64,000 nucleotides of DNA from Pseudoxanthomonas sp. SL93 (lineage in GTDB: Bacteria > Pseudomonadota > Gammaproteobacteria > Xanthomonadales > Xanthomonadaceae), in assembly GCF_026625825.1 (NCBI RefSeq), contig NZ_CP113065.1:1674001-1738000 (forward strand), written 5' to 3'. The notes below the pieces were generated by a model that ran no database searches, was not told the DNA's origin, and saw nothing but the letters and a program-made list of their open reading frames with translations. Made by a program: the position numbers and the translations under genes. Positions 14,524 through 22,730 of the stretch are shown piece after piece (the stretch's first letter is position 1; every line of letters begins with the position of its first letter).

Positions 14524-15927
14524 ATGAGCCACCCCGCCGATGCCGTCCCCGGATTTCCCACCGCCCGCATTCCTTCCTATTGCGGCGGTCTTCCCGTCGA
14601 AGTGATCCTGTTGTCGCAACTTGGCCATGGCGCAGGCGACCACCTGCACGCCGAGGCCAGCCTGCGGCAGCGTGCGCACCCGGGCTTCGTGGACGAACTG
14701 GACGAGCCCTCCGCACGCGTGGCGTCGCCCGCCTTCGAACAGGGTGAACGCTCCGCGCTCTACACCTTCGCGGTGGGCAGTGGCGGCCACCCGTTCCATC
14801 GGCACGCCGGCCATCGCGTCTTCACCGCCGTCACCGGCAGTGCGGGGGCACGGCTGCGTTTCTCCACCGCGTCGGACGCGCAGCTCGCGCAGGACCCCGC
14901 GCACTTCATCGCCGCCCTGCACCACGTGGATCTTCCGGCGGATTGCCTGTTCACGGTGCGCTTCGGCGGCGGCACGTGGCATCAGTTCGCGCCACTGCCG
15001 GAGGGCAACCGGCATCCGGTGCTGTTCGCGCTGTCGTGCCATACCGATGAGCTCGGCGGCCTGGAGAAGGCGCCCCTGCGGGACGACGTGCTGGCCGGCA
15101 ACGCCACGCTCGCCACGCTGACCGAGACCCTGCCCGACACCGTGCAGGCCTGGCTGTCCCGGCATCCGCTGGATGCCGCGTCCATCCCGACCACGCGCCT
15201 GTCGCTGCACGCACCGCCGGGCAGCTGGCAGCAGCGGCTGTGTGCCACGCTGCGTGGCCACGCGGGTCGCGTCCGCGCCGTGCTGTCGACGTGGTGCGGC
15301 AACCTGGGATTCGTGGTGCGTCATCGCCCACCGGTGGAAGCCCTGTCCACGCCGCCCGCCGGATCGTTGCTGCGTGAGCACCTGCCACGACACCACCATG
15401 AGGACACGTTCCGCCTGCGGCTGCCCGGCGACATCGGCAAGCATGCGCAGGCCGGCGCACTGCTCGCCGACGTGCTGGAAGGATTCCTCACCCAGCGCCC
15501 CACCGGCGTGACCCAGCTGATGCGCCTGCGCAATGCGCTGGTACGGCCGCTGCGCCTGCGCACGTCGCCGCTGGGCTGCCCCGTGTCCTCGTTGCTCTCG
15601 CCATCGCGCGAACATCTGTTCGCAGGCCGCTACCCGGTGCTGGGCCAGCAGGTCGCCGCGGACGGCAAGCGTGCGCAGGTGTTGCTGGGCGCGGACGACC
15701 GCCACCTGGTATTCCGTTCCTGCGTCGGCGTGCAGATCAACGAGGACGGCGTGGACATCACGCTGGGCACGCGCGTGCAATGCCGCAATGCCTTCGGCCG
15801 GTTCTACATGGCGGTGATCGACGGCGTCCATCACCGCTACATCTCGCCGGCGATGCTGCGGATGGCCGTGGACCATGTGATGCGCCAGCACGCACCGTCG
15901 GCGCTGGCACAGGGCGTCTTCGCCTAG
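14524..15927 (+). CDS. Two-part protein: cupin-like N-terminus with DUF2867-like C-terminus
   Basis: A 467-residue cytoplasmic protein. The first half (to about residue 220) has cupin-like features: paired histidines in HPFHRHAGHRVFTAVTG and a GTWHQFAPLPEG motif, reminiscent of cupin metal ligands. The C-terminal part (about 320-460) resembles DUF2867, with MRLRNALVRPLRLRTSPLGC, SREHLFAGRYPVLGQ and VQINEDGVDITLGTRVQCRNAFGRFYMAVI. DUF2867 is normally a separate protein or an extension of SDR proteins; its function is unknown. The preceding ArsR gene very likely regulates it. The stop codon overlaps that of the convergent gene at 15924. The function cannot be stated. Confidence 0.6.
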   Translation: MSHPADAVPGFPTARIPSYCGGLPVEVILLSQLGHGAGDHLHAEASLRQRAHPGFVDELDEPSARVASPAFEQGERSALYTFAVGSGGHPFHRHAGHRVFTAVTGSAGARLRFSTASDAQLAQDPAHFIAALHHVDLPADCLFTVRFGGGTWHQFAPLPEGNRHPVLFALSCHTDELGGLEKAPLRDDVLAGNATLATLTETLPDTVQAWLSRHPLDAASIPTTRLSLHAPPGSWQQRLCATLRGHAGRVRAVLSTWCGNLGFVVRHRPPVEALSTPPAGSLLREHLPRHHHEDTFRLRLPGDIGKHAQAGALLADVLEGFLTQRPTGVTQLMRLRNALVRPLRLRTSPLGCPVSSLLSPSREHLFAGRYPVLGQQVAADGKRAQVLLGADDRHLVFRSCVGVQINEDGVDITLGTRVQCRNAFGRFYMAVIDGVHHRYISPAMLRMAVDHVMRQHAPSALAQGVFA

Positions 15928-16139
15928 GCCGTGCGCTTGTGCGCTTCCTCGATGATGCGCTTGTTGCGGATGCGCACGCTGCCCACCATCAGCAGGCGCA
16001 GGTCACGGACGATGTAATCCGCCAACGCGTCGTCGGCGATGCTGTCGCCGTCGATGTCCAGGCGGAAATCCTGGCCTTGAAGGCCACCGCCGTTGCTGAA
16101 GTCGATCTCGAAGTCGAACACCACACGTTTCTGGTTCAT
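15924..16139 (-). CDS. Small conserved protein of unknown function coupled to EamA exporter
   Basis: A 71-residue cytoplasmic protein starting MNQKRVVFDFEIDFSNGGGL and ending RIRNKRIIEEAHKRTA. It has no signal peptide or membrane helix. Its ATG overlaps the TGA stop of the upstream EamA gene (ATGA), implying translational coupling and a functional tie. Its own stop codon overlaps the stop of the convergent cupin/DUF2867-like gene in the sequence CTAG. I do not recognise a characterised family; the regular alternation of acidic and hydrophobic residues suggests a small alpha/beta fold. Confidence 0.7.
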   Translation of the reverse strand: MNQKRVVFDFEIDFSNGGGLQGQDFRLDIDGDSIADDALADYIVRDLRLLMVGSVRIRNKRIIEEAHKRTA

Positions 16140-17032
16140 GCGCGCTGGCTCGCCGCCACGCTGCCCAGGATCAAGGCACCGGCCGCCAGCATCGCAGGCG
16201 TGACCGGCTCGCCCAGGAACAGCCAGGCGAAGCCGGCGCCGAACAGCGGCACCAGATAGGTCACGGTAGCCGCACGTGCCGGGCCGATGCGCTGGATCAG
16301 GCGGTAATACAGCAGGAACGCATAGCCCGTGCAGAGCACGCCGATGGCGATCGCGCTGGCCCAAGCGCCTGCAGCGATGTTAGTGGTTGGCCAATGCGTG
16401 GCGGCGAACGGCAGCACCAGCAACGCCGCGCAGCTCAGGGTGGCGGCCGCGGCCGCGGCGGGAGGAATACCCGCCAGATGCTTGCGCACCAGGTTGATGC
16501 CGAAGCCGTAAAGCAGTGCCGCCGTCGATCCGGCCACCACCGCACCGCCCACGCTCAGGCCACCGGCCTTGCTGGTGGCGAGCACCACGACGCCGACGAA
16601 GCCCACCAGCAGCGCCAGCGAACGGCGCAGTCCGATCTTCTGCCCGAAGAACAGGAACCCCACCAGCGCGGTGAACAGCACCGTCATCGCATTGCAGATG
16701 GCGCCCACGGCCGCCGGCGAACGCTGCGCCGCCCAGGCGAACAACAAAAACGGGATGGCCGAGTTGATCGCGCCGATCATCGCCAGCTTCGGCCACATGC
16801 CTGCGCGGAAATGCGCGCGCTCGCGCCACAGGAACGGCAGCAGGACCAGAGCGCCGAGGGCAAGCCGCACTTCGACCAGCGCGAAGGGGCCGAAGGGATT
16901 GGCCGCGATCCGCATGAACAGGAACGAGCCCCCCCAGATCGCGCCCAGGGCCAGCAGTTCCAGCGGCGTGCGCCAGTCGCGTTGGGCTGCCTGCGGCAGG
17001 GGTTCCACCATGCTGCCAGTCTGCACCGTCAT
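16136..17032 (-). CDS. EamA/DMT-family transporter
   Basis: A 298-residue inner-membrane protein with ten helices in two EamA repeats (about residues 20-145 and 160-290). GAIWGGSFLFMRIA opens the first repeat and VTYLVPLFGAGFAWLFLGEP is the conserved block of the second. Family members export amino acids or other metabolites. The ATG at 17032 has GGAG seven bases upstream on the minus strand; a longer reading would add 27 hydrophilic residues. It is divergent from the LysR gene at 17143, which is therefore its probable regulator, and it is coupled to the 71-residue gene downstream. Confidence 0.88.
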   Translation of the reverse strand: MTVQTGSMVEPLPQAAQRDWRTPLELLALGAIWGGSFLFMRIAANPFGPFALVEVRLALGALVLLPFLWRERAHFRAGMWPKLAMIGAINSAIPFLLFAWAAQRSPAAVGAICNAMTVLFTALVGFLFFGQKIGLRRSLALLVGFVGVVVLATSKAGGLSVGGAVVAGSTAALLYGFGINLVRKHLAGIPPAAAAAATLSCAALLVLPFAATHWPTTNIAAGAWASAIAIGVLCTGYAFLLYYRLIQRIGPARAATVTYLVPLFGAGFAWLFLGEPVTPAMLAAGALILGSVAASQRA

Positions 17033-17092
17033 GCCACCGCTCCGTTTGCGTCTGTCGTGATTCTGCCCGCAAACCTGCCGGCCACAAGCGCA

Positions 17093-17125
17093 TACAATCG
17101 GGCCGAGCCACAAATTTGGCTTGTG
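17093..17125. promoter_or_regulatory. Divergent promoter/operator between EamA and LysR genes
   Basis: TACAAT (17093-17098) is a good -10 for the LysR gene. Just downstream lies CACAA-N7-TTGTG (17109-17125), a perfect interrupted dyad of the T-N11-A type recognised by LysR regulators. The placement suits autoregulation of the LysR gene and possible control of the divergent EamA exporter. Confidence 0.5.
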
Positions 17126-17142
17126 TCTCCGGAGCCGACAGC

Positions 17143-18075
17143 ATGAATCTGCGCCCTGCCCTGTTGCCCGCCCTGGGCGTGTTCGCCGCCGCGGCGCGGC
17201 ACCAGAACTTCGCCCATGCCGCGGAAGAGCTGCATCTCACCGCCAGTGCGGTCAGCCACCATGTGCGCCGGCTGGAGTCGCTGCTGCAGGTGACGCTGTT
17301 CCAGCGCCATGCGCGTGGCGTCAAGCTGACCGCCGAAGGCCGGCAGCTGGCCGATGCCGCCACCGCCGCGCTGACCGACCTGGAAGCGGTGGCCGCCAAC
17401 CTGCACCAAGTGGCGGGCAGCGTGCGCCTGCGCATCACCACGCTGCACTCGATGGCCTACTGCTGGCTGCTGCCGCGCCTGCCGCGTTTCTGCGCGCTGC
17501 ACCCCAACATCCGCATCAGCCTGGACACGGGCATCGCGCTGACGCGCTTCGATGAGGCCGGGCCCGACATCGGCATCCGCCATGGACCCGGCCATTGGCC
17601 GGGCCTCAATGCCCACCACCTGATGGACGATGAACTGTTTCCGGTCGCATCACCGGCGCTGGCAGGCGTGGACGACATCGGCGAACCCCGCGACATCGCA
17701 CGCCTGCCGCTGGTGACCGATCTGGCGCTGCAGGGCTGGCGCGACTGGTTCCGCGCGGCGGGCGTACGCGGCCTGCGCCTGCCCGAGATGCACAGCTTCA
17801 GCGACAGCACCGATGCGATGCGCGCCGCGGTGTATGGCGTGGGTGCGGCGCTCGCGCGCAAGCTGGTGGCGCAACCATACCTGCAACGGTACGAACTCAT
17901 CCGCCTTCCCGGCCCTGCGCTGAAGGCGCGCTTCGCGTACTACGTGGTGTATCCCGCCCACCGTCCATTGAACCCGGCCGCCATCCCCTTCATCGAATGG
18001 CTGAAGCACGAGGCGCAGGACGAGCGCACGCCGCTTCCACCGTTGCCCGACGCGCTGCTCGGCAGGTCGGGCTGA
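17143..18075 (+). CDS. LysR-type transcriptional regulator (GcvA-like group)
   Basis: A 310-residue regulator: winged helix-turn-helix (residues 5-63: LGVFAAAARHQNFAHAAEEL, TASAVSHHVRRLESLL) and a periplasmic-binding-protein-like effector domain (about 90-300). The arrangement of the effector domain, with LRITTLHSMAYCWLLPRLPRF and DIGIRHGPG, matches the GcvA/AmpR subgroup. GGAG lies ahead of the ATG at 17143. It is divergent from the EamA transporter and likely controls it. The effector is unknown. Confidence 0.92.
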   Translation: MNLRPALLPALGVFAAAARHQNFAHAAEELHLTASAVSHHVRRLESLLQVTLFQRHARGVKLTAEGRQLADAATAALTDLEAVAANLHQVAGSVRLRITTLHSMAYCWLLPRLPRFCALHPNIRISLDTGIALTRFDEAGPDIGIRHGPGHWPGLNAHHLMDDELFPVASPALAGVDDIGEPRDIARLPLVTDLALQGWRDWFRAAGVRGLRLPEMHSFSDSTDAMRAAVYGVGAALARKLVAQPYLQRYELIRLPGPALKARFAYYVVYPAHRPLNPAAIPFIEWLKHEAQDERTPLPPLPDALLGRSG

Positions 18076-18096
18076 AACCCGGCACACGCCGACGCG

Positions 18097-18996
18097 TCAC
18101 GGTACCGCCTTGAGCGCGTTCACCACGGCGGGCTTCAAAGCGCGGATGTTGGCATCGGTGGACTGGTCGGCCTCCAGGTAGACGCTCATCAGGAACGCCA
18201 TCAGGTCGTGCCGACGCGCCAGCCAAGCGCTGTCCGCGTAGGCGTTCTTCGCCTCGCCCAGGCGCGAGGGCAGCGCCGAGAACCACACCGTCCAGTCCAC
18301 CTCGGTCAGCAGACCGCGCTTGGCCGTGTAGACCACCGGGCGCGCCAGCCGGCCCGGTTCGCCGAAGACATAGGCATGCCCGCTTTCCGGCACCGCCTGC
18401 ACGGCGACCGCACTGAGGATGCTGTCCAGCTGCTTGCGATCCACCTGCTCGTTGAGCGCAAGCTGCAACAGCCAGTCCGCACCATGGGCCACGCCGTGCC
18501 GCCATCCTTCCACGTTGTCGAAACCGCGGTAGTCGCGCACGGTCGCCACATACCCCACGGCACGCTTCACCATGTCCGCGCGTTCGCCGGGCGACATCCA
18601 GGGCTGCAGCCGGTCGGTGCGCGCCACTTCCGACAACACCAGCGCCGCGAAAGGCGATGCGAAACCGCCTTCGTCCGACACGTCGAGCATGGTGTAGAGA
18701 CGATCACGCACTGCGCGCCGCTGTTCCTCGTCGAGCTGCCCGGCACGCAGCCATGCGGACAAGCCTTCGTAGGCCACGCCATCGCGCAGGGTCGGATCCG
18801 GGCTGGCCAGGCAGTCCAGCAACCCCATCGCGAGGGCGGCGCGGGTGTCGTCCGGCACCGCGAACTTCTGCTCGCGCAACAACTGCAGCGAGCTGCTGTC
18901 GGTGCCTTCGGGCGGACAGGCGGCCTTGACCGGTGCCGACATGCCCGCGCCGATTGCCAGTAGCACCAGCCACGTGGCGACACGCCACACGCTCAC
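18097..18996 (-). CDS. Exported DUF2785 family protein
   Basis: A 299-residue protein starting with GTG at 18996: VSVWRVATWLVLLAIGAGM is a signal peptide ending near PVKAACPPEG. The mature part matches the helical DUF2785 family, recognisable by GWRHGVAHGADWLLQLALN and AYVFGEPGRLARPVVY. Its role is unknown. The GTG overlaps the TGA of the upstream GFA-family gene (GTGA), so it is translationally coupled, and an ATG start is absent in the right place. It is convergent with the LysR gene. Confidence 0.8.
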   Translation of the reverse strand: MSVWRVATWLVLLAIGAGMSAPVKAACPPEGTDSSSLQLLREQKFAVPDDTRAALAMGLLDCLASPDPTLRDGVAYEGLSAWLRAGQLDEEQRRAVRDRLYTMLDVSDEGGFASPFAALVLSEVARTDRLQPWMSPGERADMVKRAVGYVATVRDYRGFDNVEGWRHGVAHGADWLLQLALNEQVDRKQLDSILSAVAVQAVPESGHAYVFGEPGRLARPVVYTAKRGLLTEVDWTVWFSALPSRLGEAKNAYADSAWLARRHDLMAFLMSVYLEADQSTDANIRALKPAVVNALKAVP

Positions 18997-19343
18997 AGGC
19001 GCGCTCCGTCGAACGGGGTGATCTTCAGGCTGGCCAGGTCCACATCGGGCAGGCAGCGCACGTTGACGGCGACCATCTGCGCCCCGGTGACCGGATGCGC
19101 CGCTTCGCCGAACACCGCGACGCCGCACTGCGCGCAGAACCGGTGCTGGATATGGTGCTTGTTGAAGGTATAGGTGGACAGGCCGGATTCCGGCGTCTTC
19201 AGCACCAGCGACTCGCGTGGCGCGAACCACAGCAGCCCGCCGCGCCGACGGCACAGCGAACAGTTGCAGTCCGTCGCCTCGGCGATGTCCCCCTCCACGT
19301 CAAACGCGATGCCACCACAATGGCAGCTGCCTTGGTGCTTCAT
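18993..19343 (-). CDS. GFA (glutathione-dependent formaldehyde-activating)/CENP-V family protein
   Basis: A 116-residue cytoplasmic zinc protein. The cysteine pattern of the GFA fold is complete: GSCHCGGIAFDV (two Cys), DCNCSLCRRRG (three Cys) and HRFCAQCGVAVFG (two Cys), which hold two zinc ions. True Gfa joins formaldehyde to glutathione; most family members have unknown substrates, so the name should not be read as an activity. GGGAGGA precedes the ATG at 19343. It leads a two-gene operon with the DUF2785 gene. Confidence 0.9.
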   Translation of the reverse strand: MKHQGSCHCGGIAFDVEGDIAEATDCNCSLCRRRGGLLWFAPRESLVLKTPESGLSTYTFNKHHIQHRFCAQCGVAVFGEAAHPVTGAQMVAVNVRCLPDVDLASLKITPFDGARL

Positions 19344-19455
19344 GGCCCGTCCTCCCGATGGATCGGAACAGGGTAATCGAATGGCAGATGTGCCGGGGCG
19401 CGCTTGCACCTATGCTTGGGCACTTCCTTCACCGCCGCACTGCAACAGGATCCCC

Positions 19456-21267
19456 ATGCGCCCTACCCTGCTCGCCGCCGCCCTGATCACGACCCTGGCC
19501 GCGTGCCAGAAGTCCGAGGCCCCGACCGCCCCCACCGACCCGGGTGCCCCCGTGACCACCACCGATACCGCCAAGGCCGATGCCGTGTTCGCCGACCTGT
19601 CCAAGCGTGCCCTGGCCGGATGGCTGCAGCTGTCGCCGGTCAGCGCCACCCAGATCGGCGAGCACGCCTACGACGGCGAACTGGATGACCTGAGCGCCGC
19701 CGGCCGGCAGAAGGGGCTGGAGGCCAGCAAGAAGATCCTCGCCGAGCTGGATGCGCTGGATGTCGCCGCGGTGTCGCGCGAGAACCAGGTGGATGCCGCG
19801 ATCCTGCGCAACCAGTTGCAGTACGACATCTGGACCACCGAAACGCTGCAGAGCTGGGCCTGGGATCCGCAGGTCTACAGCGGCCTGGCCGGCAGCGCAC
19901 TGTATGGCCTGATGGCGCGGGAATTCGCGCCGCTGCCCGAGCGCCTGAAGTCCGCCACCGCGCGCATGCAGAAGCTGCCTACGCTCCTGGCGCAGGCGCG
20001 CGAGAACCTGGATCCGGCCCGCGTGCCCAAGGTCCACGCCGAAACGGTCGCCAAGCAGAATGCCGGCATCCTGAGCATCGTCGACACGTTCATCACCCCG
20101 AACCTGAAGGAACTGTCCGACACGGATCGCCAGCAGGCCGAGGCGGCCATCGAGGGACTGAAGAAGGCCGTCGCCGAACACCAGGCATGGCTGGACAAGA
20201 CGCTGGTGCCGAACGCCAAGGGCGACTTCCGCGTCGGTGCCGAGGTCTACGACAAGAAGCTGCAGTTCGCGCTGCTGTCGTCGCTGTCGCGCGCGGACAT
20301 CAAGCAGCGTGCCGAAAGCGAACTCAAGCGCGTGCGCGAGGAGATGTACGGCATCGCCCGCACCGTGCTCAAGGACAAGGCCGGGGCCCCCGCCATGCCC
20401 GACGCGCCGAGCGCCGACGAGCAGCAGAAGGCGATCGAGGCGGCGCTGGAGCTGGCGTACGCCGAGCGCCCGGCCCGCGACAAGGTCGTCGCCGATGCCG
20501 AGGCCGCGCTGGCGCAGGCCACCGAGTTCGTGCGCAGCAAGGACCTGGTGACGCTGGCCGATGCGCCGGTCGACATCATCCTGATGCCGGAATTCCAGCG
20601 TGGCGTGGCGGTGGCGTACTGCGATTCGCCCGGCCCGCTCGACAAGGGCCTGAAGACCTTCTACGCGGTGTCGCCGATCCCCGACGAGTGGGACCAGAAG
20701 CAGGTGGACTCGTTCCTGCGCGAGTACAACAGCCGCATGATCCACCTGCTGAGCATCCACGAAGGCACGCCGGGGCACTACCTGGAAGGCTGGCACTCGG
20801 CCAAGTTCCCGTCCACGCTGCGGGCCGTGCTGCGCTCGGGCATGTTCGCCGAAGGCTGGGCAGTCTACACCGAACGGATGATGGCCGACGCCGGCTACCT
20901 GGACAACGACCCGCTGTTCCGCCTGGTGCAGCTGAAGTTCTACCTGCGCACCATCGGCAACGCGATCCTCGACCAGGGCGTGCACGTGGACAACTGGACC
21001 CGCGAGCAGGCCATGGACCTGATGGTGCGCCAGACTTTCCAGCAGGAGCGCGAGGCTGCCGGCAAGTGGACGCGTGCGCAGCTGACGTCGGCGCAGTTGC
21101 CCACGTACTTCGTCGGTGCGCAGGAACACTTCGACATGCGCAAGGCCGTGGAGGCGCGCCAGGGCGCGCAGTTCGCGCTGAAGGCCTACCACGACAAGGT
21201 GCTGTCCTACGGCGCCCCGCCGGTGCGGTTCGTGCGCCAGCTGATCCTGGACGAACCGATCCAGTAA
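19456..21267 (+). CDS. DUF885 family metallopeptidase-like lipoprotein
   Basis: A 603-residue exported protein. The signal ends in the lipobox LAAC (about residue 17), giving an outer-membrane lipoprotein. The DUF885 domain covers most of the chain. Its zinc-site signature HEGTPGHYLE begins at His435, with Glu436 and His441, and FAEGWAVYTERM supplies the third ligand region; this resembles gluzincin peptidases. A signature peptide activity has not been proven for the family. A strong terminator follows at 21293-21323. ATG at 19456 is the first codon giving a signal peptide. Confidence 0.9.
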   Translation: MRPTLLAAALITTLAACQKSEAPTAPTDPGAPVTTTDTAKADAVFADLSKRALAGWLQLSPVSATQIGEHAYDGELDDLSAAGRQKGLEASKKILAELDALDVAAVSRENQVDAAILRNQLQYDIWTTETLQSWAWDPQVYSGLAGSALYGLMAREFAPLPERLKSATARMQKLPTLLAQARENLDPARVPKVHAETVAKQNAGILSIVDTFITPNLKELSDTDRQQAEAAIEGLKKAVAEHQAWLDKTLVPNAKGDFRVGAEVYDKKLQFALLSSLSRADIKQRAESELKRVREEMYGIARTVLKDKAGAPAMPDAPSADEQQKAIEAALELAYAERPARDKVVADAEAALAQATEFVRSKDLVTLADAPVDIILMPEFQRGVAVAYCDSPGPLDKGLKTFYAVSPIPDEWDQKQVDSFLREYNSRMIHLLSIHEGTPGHYLEGWHSAKFPSTLRAVLRSGMFAEGWAVYTERMMADAGYLDNDPLFRLVQLKFYLRTIGNAILDQGVHVDNWTREQAMDLMVRQTFQQEREAAGKWTRAQLTSAQLPTYFVGAQEHFDMRKAVEARQGAQFALKAYHDKVLSYGAPPVRFVRQLILDEPIQ

Positions 21268-21292
21268 GCCGCCTTCGTCCAGGCAGCAGACG

Positions 21293-21323
21293 GGAGCCGG
21301 GCAATGCCCGGCTCCTGCTTTTT
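21293..21323 (+). terminator. Rho-independent terminator after DUF885 gene
   Basis: Perfect 10-bp stem GGAGCCGGGC / GCCCGGCTCC with an AAT loop, followed by TGCTTTTT. It lies 25 bp after the stop codon. Confidence 0.9.
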
Positions 21324-21394
21324 CAAGCCGCCCTGACGCGGTCCTGCCGCGAGCGGGCTATGCTGCACACGGTTCATCCGTGGACGAAACCGCC

Positions 21395-22207
21395 ATGCGC
21401 TTCGCGTCGCGCACCCCCGCACCGCCGCTGTCGGCCCTGGTACGACGGCTGTGGGACTGGCAGGGCGAAGAACTGCCGTTCCGCCTGGAGCGCGTGCTGC
21501 CGCCGGCGGGCGCGGGCGTCAGCGTGATCCTCAACCTGGGCGAAGACCAGTCCCGGCTGTACGACGAACAGCGCCGCTGCCAGGTACACGCTGCCCACGC
21601 ACTGGAAGGTCCGCGCAGCCGCAGCCAGATCATCGACACGCGCGAACAGGTCGCGGTGATGGGCGTCGAATTCCAGCCGGGCGGCGCGGCGGTGTTCTTC
21701 CGCGAGCGGATGGACGTGCTGCGCGATGGCTGCGTGGATCTGCAGGATCTGGTGGGCGCCCGCGATGCCGCGCTGCGCGATGCGCTGCTGGCCGCCACTT
21801 CTCCAGATGCGCGCCTGCAGGCACTGGAAGGCTGGCTGCGCACCAGCGGTCGCACGGGCATCGTGCCTGTCGACGTGGCGCACGCGCTGCGTGCGCTGGA
21901 TGCCAGGCCGGAAGTCGCGGCGCTGGTACCGCTGGCGCGCGACATGGGCATCTCGGCACGCCGGCTGGGCGAGCGCTTCCAGCACTGGATCGGCCTCAGC
22001 CCCAAGCGTTACCTGCGCCTGCAGCGTTTCCACCATGCCGTGCGGTCGGCACGACCACCGGTGGACGAGGGCTGGGCGGACATGGCGGTAGCCTGCGGGT
22101 TCTACGACCAGGCGCATCTGGTGCATGAGTTCCGCGCGTTCTCCGGCATGTCGCCGGGTGAGTTCGCAAGACGTGGCGCGTGGGACGGCCACGTGGCCGT
22201 GGACTGA
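21395..22207 (+). CDS. AraC family transcriptional regulator
   Basis: A 270-residue regulator with the DNA-binding domain at the C-terminus (about residues 165-262: ARDMGISARRLGERFQHWIGLSPKRYLRLQRF and CGFYDQAHLVHEFRAFSGMSPGEF). The N-terminal part (SALVRRLWDWQGEELPF..., GVSVILNLGEDQ) is the sensor region found in AraC proteins paired with small enzymes. ATG at 21395 is preferred over a GTG at 21380, because TATGCT at 21358-21363 is a likely -10. It is 70 bp upstream of a VOC gene, a very common pairing. Confidence 0.9.
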   Translation: MRFASRTPAPPLSALVRRLWDWQGEELPFRLERVLPPAGAGVSVILNLGEDQSRLYDEQRRCQVHAAHALEGPRSRSQIIDTREQVAVMGVEFQPGGAAVFFRERMDVLRDGCVDLQDLVGARDAALRDALLAATSPDARLQALEGWLRTSGRTGIVPVDVAHALRALDARPEVAALVPLARDMGISARRLGERFQHWIGLSPKRYLRLQRFHHAVRSARPPVDEGWADMAVACGFYDQAHLVHEFRAFSGMSPGEFARRGAWDGHVAVD

Positions 22208-22277
22208 GCGCGGAAATTTACAAGACTCGGGGTACGCAGCGCCCGAGAATGCGGACACCACGCCAACGGAGACGCCC

Positions 22278-22715
22278 ATGAACATGCCCGCCCCGCACGC
22301 CGCCGACACCATCGCGACGGTCATCCCCTGCCTGCGCTACCGCCACGCCCTGAAGGCCATCGACTGGCTGTGCGACGCCTTCGGTTTCCAGCGCCACGCC
22401 GTCTACGCCGATGGCGACGTGGTCCACCATGCCCAGCTCAGCTTCGGCAATGGCATGGTCATGGTGGGTTCCACCGATGTGCAGAGCGACTGGGGCAGGC
22501 AGACCCTCCAGCCCGACGAAGCCGGCATGCGCAACACCCAGAGCTGCTGCGTCATCGTGCGCGATGCCGACGCGCACCATGCAAAGGCGAAGGCGGCCGG
22601 CGCCGAGATCGTCATCGACCTCGCCGACCAGGACTATGGCGGCCGCGGTTACGCCTGCCGCGACATTGAGGGCCATCTGTGGTGGTTCGGCAGTTATGAT
22701 CCGTGGAAAGCCTGA
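22278..22715 (+). CDS. VOC (glyoxalase/bleomycin-resistance-like) family protein
   Basis: A 145-residue cytoplasmic protein with two beta-alpha-beta-beta-beta modules. ATVIPCLRYRHALKAIDWLCDAFGF opens the first and QDYGGRGYACRDIEGHLWWFGSYDP closes the second, the latter being the pattern of PhnB-like VOC proteins. Metal-dependent detoxification or binding of a small electrophile is typical, but the ligand is unknown. It probably shares an mRNA with the AraC gene, and a DUF72 gene follows after 15 bp. Confidence 0.88.
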   Translation: MNMPAPHAADTIATVIPCLRYRHALKAIDWLCDAFGFQRHAVYADGDVVHHAQLSFGNGMVMVGSTDVQSDWGRQTLQPDEAGMRNTQSCCVIVRDADAHHAKAKAAGAEIVIDLADQDYGGRGYACRDIEGHLWWFGSYDPWKA

Positions 22716-22730
22716 ACCCGACGACTTCGC

